Shown here piece by piece: positions 8,262 through 16,750 of a DNA stretch of 64,000 nt. Position 1 is the stretch's first letter; each line of letters starts with the position of its first letter. The notes below the pieces were generated by a model. That model was not told the DNA's origin, did not search any database, and saw nothing but the letters and a program-made list of their open reading frames with translations. This stretch comes from Kitasatospora sp. MAP12-44 (lineage in GTDB: Bacteria; Actinomycetota; Actinomycetes; Streptomycetales; Streptomycetaceae): positions 8,432,001 through 8,496,000 of the forward strand of contig NZ_JARZAE010000004.1 of assembly GCF_029892095.1 (NCBI RefSeq), given 5' to 3'. A program made the position numbers and the translations under genes.

Positions 8262-8705
8262 ATGACGAAGATAGCGATCGACGGCGACGAACTGGTCGTC
8301 CGGCTGGGCCGCCTGGAGAAGGCCGCAGCCCGGCACGGGGACATCCGGGTGCCTGTGGCGGCGGTGGAGGACGTCACCTTCCAGCCCGACGCGTGGCGAG
8401 CCCTGCGCGGCACCAGGGAGCACGGGGTACAGGTCCCCGGTGCGCGGTGGCTGGGGGTCTGGCGGCATCCGGGCGGGCGGGACTTCGTCGCCGTCCGCCC
8501 GAAGCGGCGCGGCGTGGTCTGCGTCGACCTGCGCCAGCCCGCACCCTTCGCCCGGATCAGCGCCACCAGTGAGAACCCGCAGCAGTCGGCGGCCGAACTG
8601 CGGGAGGCGCTGAGCAGGGCGGTCGCCGCCCAGCACCGCGCCACCGCCCCCGAGCCTGAGCCGGAAGCCGAGCCGGAGACCGAGCCGGAAGCCGGTTCGG
8701 TCTGA
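8262..8705 (+). CDS. Conserved hypothetical protein, PH-like fold candidate
   Basis: 147 residues. The first 105 residues read as alternating beta strands (KIAIDGDELVVRLGRLEKAA, then PGARWLGVWRHPGGRDFVAV, then RRGVVCVDL) in a pattern typical of small Streptomyces proteins with a pleckstrin-like or beta-barrel core. The C-terminus is a run of PEPE/EAEP repeats, probably disordered. An AGGATGAAGCG sequence precedes the ATG. There is no signal peptide or membrane segment. The function is unknown. Confidence 0.65.
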   Translation: MTKIAIDGDELVVRLGRLEKAAARHGDIRVPVAAVEDVTFQPDAWRALRGTREHGVQVPGARWLGVWRHPGGRDFVAVRPKRRGVVCVDLRQPAPFARISATSENPQQSAAELREALSRAVAAQHRATAPEPEPEAEPETEPEAGSV

Positions 8706-8956
8706 TCGGCGGATCACCGACCCGGTCCGGACGGCGATCAACGGCCGGGGCTCAGACGGCCATCCGGGACCACCCGGGGGATATCGTGGAAGGGAGCCGC
8801 CGGTTCTGTCCGCGAGCCATCTCGTTCGTCGGGCCCCGGGGGCGCTGAGACGAACCACACTCTGGACCGCCGTGGCGCTGGGCCGCCACGGCGGCCCGTG
8901 CAGTAGCTGCCCCTGACCCTGGCTGCGTCGCAGACGAGACGGCAAAGGAGCAGGGT

Positions 8957-9985
8957 GTGTCCATCTCGGGGCAGACGACAGAGCCATCGGCCCACGCGCG
9001 TGCCGCCGTGACGCGCGAACCGCCGCAGAAGCCCCCGCAGGAGCCCTCGTACGACGGCACGTCGCCGTTCCCACGTGACGAGGCAGCCGACCGCGTGACC
9101 GTGCCGCGCTGGCAACTGGTGGCGACCGCACTGGTGGTGATGTTCCCCTTCGCCGCACTGGGACTGGCGGGCTGGGTGCTGTGGGGACGGCTGATCGGGC
9201 CGCTGGATGTCGTCCTGGCTGTCGTGCTCTACACGATCACCGGCCTGGGCGTGACGGTGGGATTCCACCGCGGCCTCACGCACCACAGCTTCGTGCCGAC
9301 CCGGGGGTTGAAGGTCGCACTCGCGGTGGCCGGGTCGATGAGCTTCCAGGGTGACGTGATCGGCTGGGTCGCCACCCACCGCCGCCACCACGCCTTCACC
9401 GACCGCCCGGGCGACCCGCACTCACCGTTCCGCTACGGCACCACCATGCGAGCCGAGCTCCGCGGCCTGGCACACGCCCACATCGGCTGGCTGTTCACCG
9501 GCGACGTGACACCACCGGCCCGCTACGCCCCGGATCTGCTCGCCGACCGGGATCTGCGCGCGATCACCCGTGCCTTCCCGGCCCTGTGCATCCTGTCCCT
9601 GGCCCTGCCCTTCGCGGTGGGCTGGGCGATCGGCGGCAACTGGCACGGCGCACTGACGGCCCTGCTCTGGGCCGGCCTGGTGCGCGTCGCCCTGCTGCAG
9701 CACGTGACCTGGAGCGTCAACTCGCTCTGCCACATGATCGGAAGGCGCCCGTTCCGCACCCGCCGACACGACCGAGCCACCAACCTGTGGCCGCTGGCCC
9801 TGCTCTCCTTCGGTGAGAGCTGGCACAACCTCCACCACGCGGAGCCCACCAGCGCCCGCCACGGGGTCGACCGCGGCCAGATCGACCCGTCCGCTGTGGT
9901 CATCCGCCTCTTCGAGCGTCTCGGATGGGTCCGGGACGTGCACTGGCCCGCCCCGGCCCGCCTCGAAGCGCGTCGGCAATCGTGA
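8957..9985 (+). CDS. Acyl-CoA / acyl-lipid delta-9 type fatty acid desaturase
   Basis: 342 residues from a GTG preceded by AAAGGAG. It has the three histidine boxes of membrane di-iron desaturases: HRGLTHH, HRRHH and HNLHH. Hydrophobic pairs flank the boxes (ALVVMFPFAALGLAGWVLW and VVLAVVLYTITGLGVTVGF). The enzyme should introduce a cis double bond into membrane acyl chains using O2 and electrons from an external donor. The N-terminal 45 residues are Pro/Thr-rich and not part of the catalytic core. It appears monocistronic and is convergent with the next gene. Confidence 0.93.
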   Translation: MSISGQTTEPSAHARAAVTREPPQKPPQEPSYDGTSPFPRDEAADRVTVPRWQLVATALVVMFPFAALGLAGWVLWGRLIGPLDVVLAVVLYTITGLGVTVGFHRGLTHHSFVPTRGLKVALAVAGSMSFQGDVIGWVATHRRHHAFTDRPGDPHSPFRYGTTMRAELRGLAHAHIGWLFTGDVTPPARYAPDLLADRDLRAITRAFPALCILSLALPFAVGWAIGGNWHGALTALLWAGLVRVALLQHVTWSVNSLCHMIGRRPFRTRRHDRATNLWPLALLSFGESWHNLHHAEPTSARHGVDRGQIDPSAVVIRLFERLGWVRDVHWPAPARLEARRQS

Positions 9986-10011
9986 CGCCCCAACGGCCCA
10001 CCGCCCAGCGC

Positions 10012-10374
10012 CTACCGCGGCCGGGCCTCAGCGTCGAACGCCTCGACGAGGTGGTCGGGTGCGGCCTGCTTCCAGGAGTCCACCAGGATGTCGTACAGCT
10101 CGGCCAGGTCGTCCAGGGCGCCGAGCCGCACGCGCACCCAGGCTGAACTCGCCTCGTGCGGCGGCACCCAGAACTTCTCCGGCTCCGAGGCGATCAGCTC
10201 CGTCCGATCATGCTTGGGGCACCGCACGGCGAAGGACGTCTGATCGTCGGGGACGGTGATGAACATCTTCCCAGCCACCCGGAACGTGGGAATTTTCCAC
10301 GCCTCCTTCTCCGCGGTCTGCGGGAGGGACAGCGCGATACGGCGGACATCATCGGCATCGATCACGGCCACCAC
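10012..10374 (-). CDS. MmcQ/YjbR family protein
   Basis: About 120 residues. The segment ALSLPQTAEKEAWKIPTFRV, followed by KMFITVPDD and CPKHDRTELIA, is the hallmark of the MmcQ/YjbR alpha/beta fold, sometimes called a DNA-binding-fold protein. Two or three consecutive GTG codons near 10374 could start translation. It lies one base downstream of the phosphatase-like gene on the same strand and is probably cotranscribed with it. The biochemical function of the family is unclear. Confidence 0.9.
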   Translation of the reverse strand: MVAVIDADDVRRIALSLPQTAEKEAWKIPTFRVAGKMFITVPDDQTSFAVRCPKHDRTELIASEPEKFWVPPHEASSAWVRVRLGALDDLAELYDILVDSWKQAAPDHLVEAFDAEARPR

Positions 10375-10375
10375 C

Positions 10376-11221
10376 CTAGGACGCGGGACGGCCGTGCGGG
10401 GTGCTCTGGGCTCGGCCGCTTCGGCCGCTTCGGCTGTGGAGCATCGACATCAGCAGCCCGTGGGTTTCGGTGTCGGCGGCGGCGACCAGTCCGCGGCCCG
10501 CCGGTCCGATCGGTGCGCCGTCGATCCCGGTGACCACGCAGCCGGCGGCCTGGCACAGGGCGATGCCGGCGGCGAAGTGCACGCTCCCGGACAGATCACC
10601 GCCGTCGGTGACGTACGCGGCACGCTTGCCGGCGGCGACCCAGGCCAACGCCAGCGTCGTGGACACGACTCGCGGCCGGAACTGCTCGACGAACCCGGGG
10701 TGGGCCAGGAGGTCCACGGCGCGTACGCCGGGTGCGCTCGGGAACGGCGGATCGAGATTGACGTCCACCAGCCGGGTGGTGGACGTGGGTGCCAACTGCT
10801 CCTCGGTTCCGTCGTGCCGTACCCGGGCGCTCTCACCGTCGGTGAAGAAGACCTCGCCGCTGAACGGGTCGGCTACCGCCGCCGCTGCGCCGCGCAGCGC
10901 CACGTTGACGGCCACCAGTGCGGTGGCGGCGGCGTAGTTGAGGGTGCCGCACAGGGGATCCACCAGCCACTGGCGGACGGCCTCGGCGCTACCGTGGCGC
11001 CCGCCCTCCTCGCCGAGCACCGCGTCATCGGGTCGGGCGGCGCGGATCACGCCGAGGATCGCCTTCTCCGCCTCGACGTCGGCGGTGGTGGCGAAGTCCC
11101 CGCCGCCCTTGTCGATGCGGGCGAGCCGCCGACCGTACATGCCGCGCACCACGTCGGCTCCGGCACACGCCGCGGCTATCGCAACCTCGGTATCGTCAAG
11201 GCCCGCAGATGAGTTGATCAT
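10376..11221 (-). CDS. Inositol monophosphatase family protein with altered metal ligands
   Basis: 281 residues from ATG at 11221; an upstream ATG at 11269 is an alternative. Family marks are present: the GEEGG motif after a conserved lysine-rich helix and WLVDPLCGTLNYA. In active phosphatases this second motif is DP(L/I)DGTxN; here the metal-binding Asp is Cys. The late motif WDxAAG is replaced by SVHFAAG, losing Trp and the third Asp. The DPLCGT form occurs in a recognisable actinobacterial subgroup (from memory). Activity on inositol phosphate is therefore doubtful; a different phosphate ester or a regulatory role is possible. Confidence 0.8.
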   Translation of the reverse strand: MINSSAGLDDTEVAIAAACAGADVVRGMYGRRLARIDKGGGDFATTADVEAEKAILGVIRAARPDDAVLGEEGGRHGSAEAVRQWLVDPLCGTLNYAAATALVAVNVALRGAAAAVADPFSGEVFFTDGESARVRHDGTEEQLAPTSTTRLVDVNLDPPFPSAPGVRAVDLLAHPGFVEQFRPRVVSTTLALAWVAAGKRAAYVTDGGDLSGSVHFAAGIALCQAAGCVVTGIDGAPIGPAGRGLVAAADTETHGLLMSMLHSRSGRSGRAQSTPHGRPAS

Positions 11222-11360
11222 GTCGGGCAGGATACCGGCGGCGGCCCTACCCGCTCCTGAGGCCGGCATCGACCCCGCCTGCGCGGCGACCCGACCGGCC
11301 TGCGCGAGTCGGGTACCGCTCAGCTGAGGCCCTGGCCCCTGCTTCGGTTACGGCCCAGCG

Positions 11361-11397
<37 letters not shown>

Positions 11398-11422
11398 CGT
11401 CGGCGGCTGCGGCACGCGCGAA

Positions 11423-11452
11423 AGCGGGGACGCACCGAGGCGCGTCCCCGCT
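11423..11452 (-). terminator. Hairpin downstream of the phosphoesterase gene
   Basis: Perfect 11-bp stem (AGCGGGGACGC and its complement) with an 8-base loop, about 50 bases after the phosphoesterase stop. No U-tract, as is usual for high-GC actinomycete terminators. Confidence 0.7.
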
Positions 11453-11500
11453 CAGGAGATGGTGCCCGCGTAGCGGGCCTGGAGTGGGTGTTCGTTGCTG

Positions 11501-13954
11501 TCAGTTGGGGAAGGTCATGGCGATGTTGTCGATGTAGCCGTCGTCGCCGGTTCCTGCCTGGCGGGTGAAGTTGACGGTGAACTTGACGGATGCGGTGGCG
11601 GCGGGCACGGTGCCGGTGGCCGACTGGTAGAGCAGTTCGGTCTGGTTGCCGCGCTGGGCCGCGGTGACGGGGGCGAGGGTGGCGGTGCCCAGTGACGCGC
11701 CCGAGGAGCTGAGGAACGTGGCGGTGAGTCCGGCGTTGTCTCCCTGCGTCGCGTAGCCGCCGATCCAGGCGGACAGCGTGTAGGGGAGGTTTCCGGCGGC
11801 GATCTGGCCGGCGTGGTCGGCGACGCTGACGTTCTGGGTCATCGAGGCGGTGGCGGTGCTCCCGCCGTCGAAGAACGCGTTGCCCGGGGATGCCGGGGAC
11901 GTCGGTCCCTGGGCGGATGTCGGATAGCCGCCGGACGCGCCGTAGCACACCTGCTGCGGCGAGTTGGTCAGTGTCCAGGCCTGGGCGGGGGTTCCGGTGC
12001 CCATGGAGGACTGGCAGGCTCCCGTCTCGGCGCCCGGGTTGACGATCGGGACGGTGTAGGTGGATCCGGCGGCGGGCGCGACGGTCCAGGTGAAGGACGT
12101 GCCGGCGCTGGCGCCGCTGGTGTCGGTGGCGGTGAGCGTCACCGTGGAGGTGCCGGCGGCGGTCGGGGTGCCGGTGATCTGTCCGGTGCTCGCGTCGATC
12201 GTGAGGCCCGCGGGCAGAGCGGTGGCAGCGTAGGTGAGGGTCTGGCCGGGGTCCGAGTCCGAGGCCTGGATCTGCGGCGGGCTGATCGCGGTGCCGACAG
12301 TGGAGGTCTGCGCGCCGGGGTCGGCGAGGGTGACGGTGTTCCCACCGGTGCCACCAGTCCCACCGGTGCCGGCGCCGGTGAACACCTCGTTGTACGGGGT
12401 GGCCCACTTGTCGTTGTCGGTCATCGTCGTGGTCAGCCCGAGCGCGCCCTCGATGACCCGGGCGGTGCTGTAGTGGTCGTAGCGGTTCGCGTCCTGGTAG
12501 CCGGCCTTGACGGTGCCCTGCGATCCGATCAGGACGGTGGCGACCTGGTTGGTCTGGCCGGGGCCGAACCCGCCGGGGGAGTTCGCGCCGTCCTCGTCCC
12601 AGGTGAGCACGAGCAGCGACTTCTGCTGCGTCCAGGCGGGGGAGTTGAACAGCGTGGGGAGGGTCTGGCTCAGCCAGGTGTCACCGGACGCGATGCCGCA
12701 ACCCTCCATGTCGTAGCAGGAGTCGGCGTCGGCCCACACGAACGCGGGGGTCGTCGCCGTGCTTGCCAGGTCGGTGTTGAGCAGCTGCGGCAGCGGTTGC
12801 CAGTGCGCCTGGCAGTAGGCGTTGTCGCTCTGCATCTTGGGGTCGTAGTAGAACGGGACGTCGTCGGTCTCGTAGTTGCCGCTGCCGGTGGTCTGGCAGT
12901 TGCTGGTCTGGCTCTGGACGTACTGCTTCCAGCTCTTGCCGGCCGCGTCGAGGTTGTCGTTCAGTCCGTTGTTCGTCGCGGCGCAGGCGGGGTTGGTGAT
13001 GCAGTCGGCCCCCGGAGTGCTGTGGTTGCTGCGCCCGAAGGAGTTGCCGAACGCGATCGCCTCGTAGTTCGGGTCGGAACTGTGCGTGTTGGCATGGTAG
13101 TTCGTGAGCAGGGAGCCCATCGGGAGCAGGGTGTTGTTGAGGTAGGGGGCGGCGGAGTTGCCGATGACTCCGGCGCCGCCGTCGACGGTGTTGGAGCTCG
13201 CCGAGTAGTTGTTGTTCTCCATCATGACGACGAAGACGTGGTCGTAGCCGGGCACCGTGGAGGCGGGGACGGTCAGGGTCGGGGCGGTGGCCGGGGTGTC
13301 GAGGGTCAGCGAGAGGTCGTCGGCCATCCCGTCGTTCTGCGTCCCGGTCATGGTGAAGTCGACCGCGGTCAGGATCGAGCGGGTGCCGGCGGGAACCGTC
13401 GCGGTGGCGCTGCGCTGCAGGAATTCGGTGGTGTTGGAGCGGTCGGCGGCCAGCACCGGGCCGATGGAGGAGGTGCCCAGCGAGGCGCCGGAGGAGTCGA
13501 GGTAGGTGATCGTCACCGCGGCGGCGTCGTTGTAGCTGCCGACCCCGCCGAGCCAGCCGGAGACGGTGGAGTGCACGCCGCCCGCGTCGATCGCGGCGGC
13601 GGCCGAGGAGACGTCGGTGGTCTGCGTCATCTCCGAGGAGCCGCGCGAGCCGCCCTGGAAGTAGGCGGTCGCCTTGGTCGGCGAGCCGGGGGTGGTGGTG
13701 CTGGCGCCGTTCGTCGCGTTGTAGCAGTTGATCACCGGGTCGCCGGAGGTGATCTGCCAGCCCGCCAGGGTGGTCTCCTCCCAGCCGCCGGGGCTGCACT
13801 GGGAGGTCTCCGCGCCGCCGTTGAGCAGGAGGTTCGCACTGGTGGTCGCAGCGGCGGCCGGGAAGGCGGCGGGGGTGGTCAGCGCCGCGCCGAGCAGCAC
13901 GGCGGCCACCGCCCGGCTGGTCCACGGGTTGATTGATCTGAGTCTGCCGTACAT
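11501..13954 (-). CDS. Secreted phosphoesterase with duplicated lectin-like flanking domains
   Basis: 817 residues from ATG 13954, preceded by GGAGGAA. A signal peptide (LRSINPWTSRAVAAVLLGAAL...) is followed by an N-terminal beta-rich domain (about 35-215) and the phosphoesterase/acid phosphatase domain (PF04185 type, about 230-520; YDHVFVVMMENNNYS, DADSCYDMEGCG, LLVLTWDEDG, NRYDHYS). Next come a Thr/Gly linker, a putative-Ig (He_PIG-like) domain (AISPPQIQASDSDPGQTLTY) and a C-terminal beta domain homologous to the N-terminal one. It probably releases phosphate from an extracellular ester. It is divergent from the GntR regulator, with a palindromic operator between them. Confidence 0.88.
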   Translation of the reverse strand: MYGRLRSINPWTSRAVAAVLLGAALTTPAAFPAAAATTSANLLLNGGAETSQCSPGGWEETTLAGWQITSGDPVINCYNATNGASTTTPGSPTKATAYFQGGSRGSSEMTQTTDVSSAAAAIDAGGVHSTVSGWLGGVGSYNDAAAVTITYLDSSGASLGTSSIGPVLAADRSNTTEFLQRSATATVPAGTRSILTAVDFTMTGTQNDGMADDLSLTLDTPATAPTLTVPASTVPGYDHVFVVMMENNNYSASSNTVDGGAGVIGNSAAPYLNNTLLPMGSLLTNYHANTHSSDPNYEAIAFGNSFGRSNHSTPGADCITNPACAATNNGLNDNLDAAGKSWKQYVQSQTSNCQTTGSGNYETDDVPFYYDPKMQSDNAYCQAHWQPLPQLLNTDLASTATTPAFVWADADSCYDMEGCGIASGDTWLSQTLPTLFNSPAWTQQKSLLVLTWDEDGANSPGGFGPGQTNQVATVLIGSQGTVKAGYQDANRYDHYSTARVIEGALGLTTTMTDNDKWATPYNEVFTGAGTGGTGGTGGNTVTLADPGAQTSTVGTAISPPQIQASDSDPGQTLTYAATALPAGLTIDASTGQITGTPTAAGTSTVTLTATDTSGASAGTSFTWTVAPAAGSTYTVPIVNPGAETGACQSSMGTGTPAQAWTLTNSPQQVCYGASGGYPTSAQGPTSPASPGNAFFDGGSTATASMTQNVSVADHAGQIAAGNLPYTLSAWIGGYATQGDNAGLTATFLSSSGASLGTATLAPVTAAQRGNQTELLYQSATGTVPAATASVKFTVNFTRQAGTGDDGYIDNIAMTFPN

Positions 13955-14001
13955 CGAGTTCCTCCGAGGGAAGCGGGGTTCGAACCACAGGCGTACGTAC
14001 A

Positions 14002-14017
14002 ATTGGGCTAGCCCAAT
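14002..14017. promoter_or_regulatory. Perfect 16-bp palindrome, probable GntR/HutC operator
   Basis: ATTGGGCTAGCCCAAT lies between the divergent phosphoesterase (start 13954) and GntR (start 14175) genes. The CTAG centre and arm length match operators of HutC-type regulators such as DasR and PhnF (TGGTCTAGACCA-like). It probably mediates autoregulation and control of the phosphoesterase. Confidence 0.65.
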
Positions 14018-14174
14018 CGCGACGAGGATGGCCGTGCCGGGCGGACGGCGCACAACCGGCAGCTGCCCGGCAGACGACGGCTGGGCGAACGGCGTGCTGC
14101 GGAACTGGCGTTGGGCCGGCGTTCACCCGGCGCCACGGCGCTCGCCGCTCCCTGCCTCGGCTACCGTTGACGGG

Positions 14175-14957
14175 GTGACCACACCTGCCGCCGAGGCCGG
14201 CGCTCCACCGTCCGCCGCGCTGCGGCCCGCCCGCGAGGGCCTGCCCGAGCACGGCGAGGCTCCCAAGTACTTCCAGGTGAAGCACAAGATCTCAACGGTC
14301 CTGGACACCCTGAGCCAGGGCGCCGTCGTGCCCACCGAACGGGAGCTGGCGGAGCGTTTCGGCGTCTCCCGGATGACCGTGCGCCAGGCCATCAGGGAAC
14401 TGCGCCTGGAGGGCCGGCTCCAGCGCCGCGGCCGCTCGACGGTCGTGGCGGGCCCCAAGTTCGAGCAGCCGCTGATCCTCGCCAGCTACACCGAGGGAGT
14501 CCGCAGGCAGGGCCGGCGCCCGGGGCGGCAGTTGGTCACCCTCGAACAGCTCCCCGCCGGCGCCGACCTCGCCGAACGCCTGCAGATCCCCCTCGCGGCC
14601 GCCGTGGTGCACCTGGAGCGGCTGCTGCTGGCCGACGACGAGCGGATCGGAGTGGAGAGCACCTACCTCCCGCTGCAGCGATTCCCCACTCTCGCCACCC
14701 ACTTCGACCCGACCACCTCCCTCTACGCGTTCCTGCGCGCGGCCGGGGTGGAGTTTGCCGAAGCCGACGAACGGATCGAGACGGTCCTCGCCTCCCCTCG
14801 CGAGGTGCAGCTGATCGGCACCAGCCCCGCCCTGCCCATGCTGCTGATCAACCGCGTCTCCCGTGACCGGGAGGGACGCCCCGTCGAGTGCGTCCGCTCC
14901 CTCTACCGCGGCGACCGCTTCAGCTTCACCACCCGCCTGACACCGGAACAGCCGTAG
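14175..14957 (+). CDS. GntR family regulator, HutC subfamily (UTRA effector domain)
   Basis: 260 residues from GTG 14175. The winged HTH (about 38-100) reads PTERELAERFGVSRMTVRQA followed by LRLEGRLQRRGRSTVV. The UTRA ligand domain (about 110-250) reads ASYTEGVRRQGRRPGRQLVT, then VVHLERLLLADDERIGVEST, and ends EGRPVECVRSLYRGDRFSF. These proteins dimerise on palindromes with a CTAG or TATA centre and release when a small phosphorylated or carboxylated ligand binds. A fitting palindrome lies 160 bp upstream. The divergent phosphoesterase suggests an effector related to phosphate esters (inference). Confidence 0.9.
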   Translation: MTTPAAEAGAPPSAALRPAREGLPEHGEAPKYFQVKHKISTVLDTLSQGAVVPTERELAERFGVSRMTVRQAIRELRLEGRLQRRGRSTVVAGPKFEQPLILASYTEGVRRQGRRPGRQLVTLEQLPAGADLAERLQIPLAAAVVHLERLLLADDERIGVESTYLPLQRFPTLATHFDPTTSLYAFLRAAGVEFAEADERIETVLASPREVQLIGTSPALPMLLINRVSRDREGRPVECVRSLYRGDRFSFTTRLTPEQP

Positions 14958-15188
14958 CCGCACTCACGCGGCCGCCTACACCTTCCCCCGACTCTCCCGC
15001 ACGCGAGGCGGCCGCTCCGAAGCCCAGGCCCGACCGCCGGCAAGTCCTTTGGCACTGACGCATCCGGAGGGCTGAGACTGCGCCGGTGAACACCCTGTCG
15101 CCGGTTCCAGGCCCGTTCCGCGTCCCGGTCGAGGACGCCCCGCGTACCAGTGGCTTCGCGGGCGACTGTGCGTTACATGCACGCGTTG

Positions 15189-15866
15189 TCAGTGGCCGTC
15201 CGCCGTGGGGGCGAAGGGCCCGTCCAGGGCTGCCCATTGCAGGAGCAGGACGGTCTTCGCGTCGGTGATGCGTCCGTCGCGGGTCATGGCGAGGGCCTGG
15301 GTGAAGGGCAGTTCGAGGACTTCGATGTCCTCGCCGTCCTCCTCGAGTCCGCCGCCGGTCCCGGTCCGGTCGGCCGGGGTGTAGGGAGCGGCGAAGAAGT
15401 GGAGGCGTTCGGTGACGGAGCCGGGGCTCATGTAGGCGTCAAGGACGTGGGTGAGCGGGCCGAGGGTGACGCCGAGTTCCTCGGCGCACTCGCGTCTGAC
15501 GGCGGCGGGCGGGTCGTCCGCGTCGAGCAGCCCTGCGGCGGCTTCGATGAGCATGCCGTCGGGGTGGTCGTTGACGTAGGCCGGGTAGCGGAACTGGCGG
15601 GTGAGCAGGACGCGGTGGCGCTGGGTGTCGTACGGCAGGACGACGGCGCCGTCGCCGCGGTCGTAGGTCTCGCGCTGCTGGGTCTCCCAGCGTCCGTCGC
15701 GGCGGCGGTAGTCGAAGGTGGTGCGCCGCAGGACGTGCCAGCCCTGGGAGGTGAGCTCGACGTCGCGGATCTGGATGTCGGGGTTGCGGTCGAGGTCGCG
15801 TCCGGCTTGGTCGAGGTCGGTGCGGCCGCGGTGGTCGGGGGTGTCGATGCCGGGGCGGCTTGTCAT
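15189..15866 (-). CDS. nudK: NudK-like Nudix hydrolase (GDP-mannose pyrophosphatase family)
   Basis: 225 residues. Family landmarks run the length of the protein: REVELTS-like start, ETYDRGDGAVVLPYDTQRHR, LLTRQFRYPAYVNDHPDGM, the Nudix box AAGLLDADDPPAAVRREC followed by AEELG, then YMSPGSVTERLHFF and DIEVLELPFTQALAM. The Nudix box is one residue shorter than the ADP-ribose type, as in Escherichia coli NudK. The likely reaction is hydrolysis of a nucleotide sugar such as GDP-mannose to NMP and sugar phosphate. The ATG sits inside an ATGA overlap with a truncated upstream frame, and the gene is divergent from a DeoR regulator. Confidence 0.9.
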   Translation of the reverse strand: MTSRPGIDTPDHRGRTDLDQAGRDLDRNPDIQIRDVELTSQGWHVLRRTTFDYRRRDGRWETQQRETYDRGDGAVVLPYDTQRHRVLLTRQFRYPAYVNDHPDGMLIEAAAGLLDADDPPAAVRRECAEELGVTLGPLTHVLDAYMSPGSVTERLHFFAAPYTPADRTGTGGGLEEDGEDIEVLELPFTQALAMTRDGRITDAKTVLLLQWAALDGPFAPTADGH

Positions 15867-15943
15867 GTGGCGGCCTGCGGGTCGCCGGCGGTGCCGGAGC
15901 GGTAGGGGCCGGCGATCAGGATGAGCATGGGTTGGTCGGTCAC
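15863..15943 (-). pseudogene. Truncated N-terminus of a DUF4406 / nucleoside deoxyribosyltransferase-like gene
   Basis: A 26-codon frame with a GTG start reads VTDQPMLILIAGPYRSGTAG followed by DPQAAT and a stop. The MLILIAGPYRSGTxxDP segment is the conserved first strand and nucleotide loop of DUF4406 (nucleoside 2-deoxyribosyltransferase-like) proteins, which are normally over 100 residues. Everything after this loop is lost. The TGA overlaps the nudK ATG (ATGA), so the remnant may now act as a short leader giving translational coupling. Confidence 0.6.
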
Positions 15944-15955
15944 GGGCGCTACCAT

Positions 15956-15972
15956 ACATGCAGAAACATGCA
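15956..15972. promoter_or_regulatory. Direct repeat ACATGCA x2, probable DeoR operator
   Basis: Two copies of ACATGCA start exactly 10 bp apart (15956 and 15966), on one face of the helix, in the short divergent interval between nudK and the deoR-type gene and just upstream of the latter's ribosome site. DeoR-family repressors typically bind direct repeats. The site is placed to control both directions. Confidence 0.5.
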
Positions 15973-15991
15973 AGAACAGGAGAGAATAAGG

Positions 15992-16750
15992 ATGCTGGCT
16001 GCTGAACGGCGCGAACACCTGCTCGGTCTACTCGCTCGCCAAGGCAAGATCGTCGCTAAGGACGTCTCTGCCGAACTGGGGATCTCCGAGGACAGCGTGC
16101 GGCGCGACCTGCGCGATCTGGCCGCCGAGGGACTGTGCCAGCGGGTCTACGGCGGCGCGCTTCCCGTCTCGCCGGCGGTGGTGGACTACGCCGCCCGGCA
16201 GAGCGTGGCCCCGGACGGCAAGCGGAAGGTTGCCGCTGTGGCCGCCGCTCTGGTGCGGCCCGGTGGCACGCTGATTCTCGACGGCGGCACCACCGCCCTC
16301 GCCGTCGCTCACGCGCTCCCCAAGGGTCTGGCCTGCACCGTGATCACCCACAGCCCGACGATCGCCGCAGCCCTGCTCGGCCATCCGCAGGCGGAGCTCT
16401 TCCTGCTCGGAGGCCGCGTCTTCAAGCACTCGGCGGTAGCCTGCGGTGCCGCCGCGGTCGAGGCCGCGCAGAACATCTCCGCCGACCTCTGCCTGCTCGG
16501 CGTCACCGGTGTGCACCCCGAAGCGGGATTGACTACCGCGGACGTCGAGGAAGCTGCGATGAAGCGCGCCCTGTCCGCGCGGGCCGCGGACACCTACATC
16601 CTCGCCTCCTCCGAGAAGATCGGCACGGCTTCGCGGTTCCGCGTGCTGCCCTGGGAGAAAGTCAGCGCACTGATCACAGACGCCGACCCCCACGACGCGG
16701 TCGTCGAGCAACTCAAAGCACACGGTGTGCAGATCCTGGCAGCCGGCTGA
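15992..16750 (+). CDS. DeoR/GlpR family sugar-phosphate-responsive regulator
   Basis: 252 residues. ATG 15992 is preferred over ATG 15968 because AGGAG lies between them at proper spacing. The HTH (about 5-60) reads LAAERREHLLGLLARQGKIV then DVSAELGISEDSVRRDLRDL and ends in the family motif RVYGGA. The C-terminal sensor domain has GGTLILDGGTTALAVA, LFLLGGRV, ADLCLLGVTGVH and DTYILASSEKIG, an ISOCOT fold that binds phosphosugars. It probably represses itself and the divergent NudK-like gene, linking nucleotide-sugar turnover to a sugar phosphate signal. Confidence 0.92.
   Translation: MLAAERREHLLGLLARQGKIVAKDVSAELGISEDSVRRDLRDLAAEGLCQRVYGGALPVSPAVVDYAARQSVAPDGKRKVAAVAAALVRPGGTLILDGGTTALAVAHALPKGLACTVITHSPTIAAALLGHPQAELFLLGGRVFKHSAVACGAAAVEAAQNISADLCLLGVTGVHPEAGLTTADVEEAAMKRALSARAADTYILASSEKIGTASRFRVLPWEKVSALITDADPHDAVVEQLKAHGVQILAAG

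Noticed and set aside
13974..13990. GGTTCGAACC resembling a tRNA T-loop
   Set aside because: No acceptor, D or anticodon stems can be folded around it, and it lies in the promoter region of the phosphoesterase gene.
14958..15188. Minus-strand frame with Arg/Gly/Ser-rich sequence between GntR and nudK
   Set aside because: No family resemblance, no ribosome site, overlaps a gap between convergent genes.
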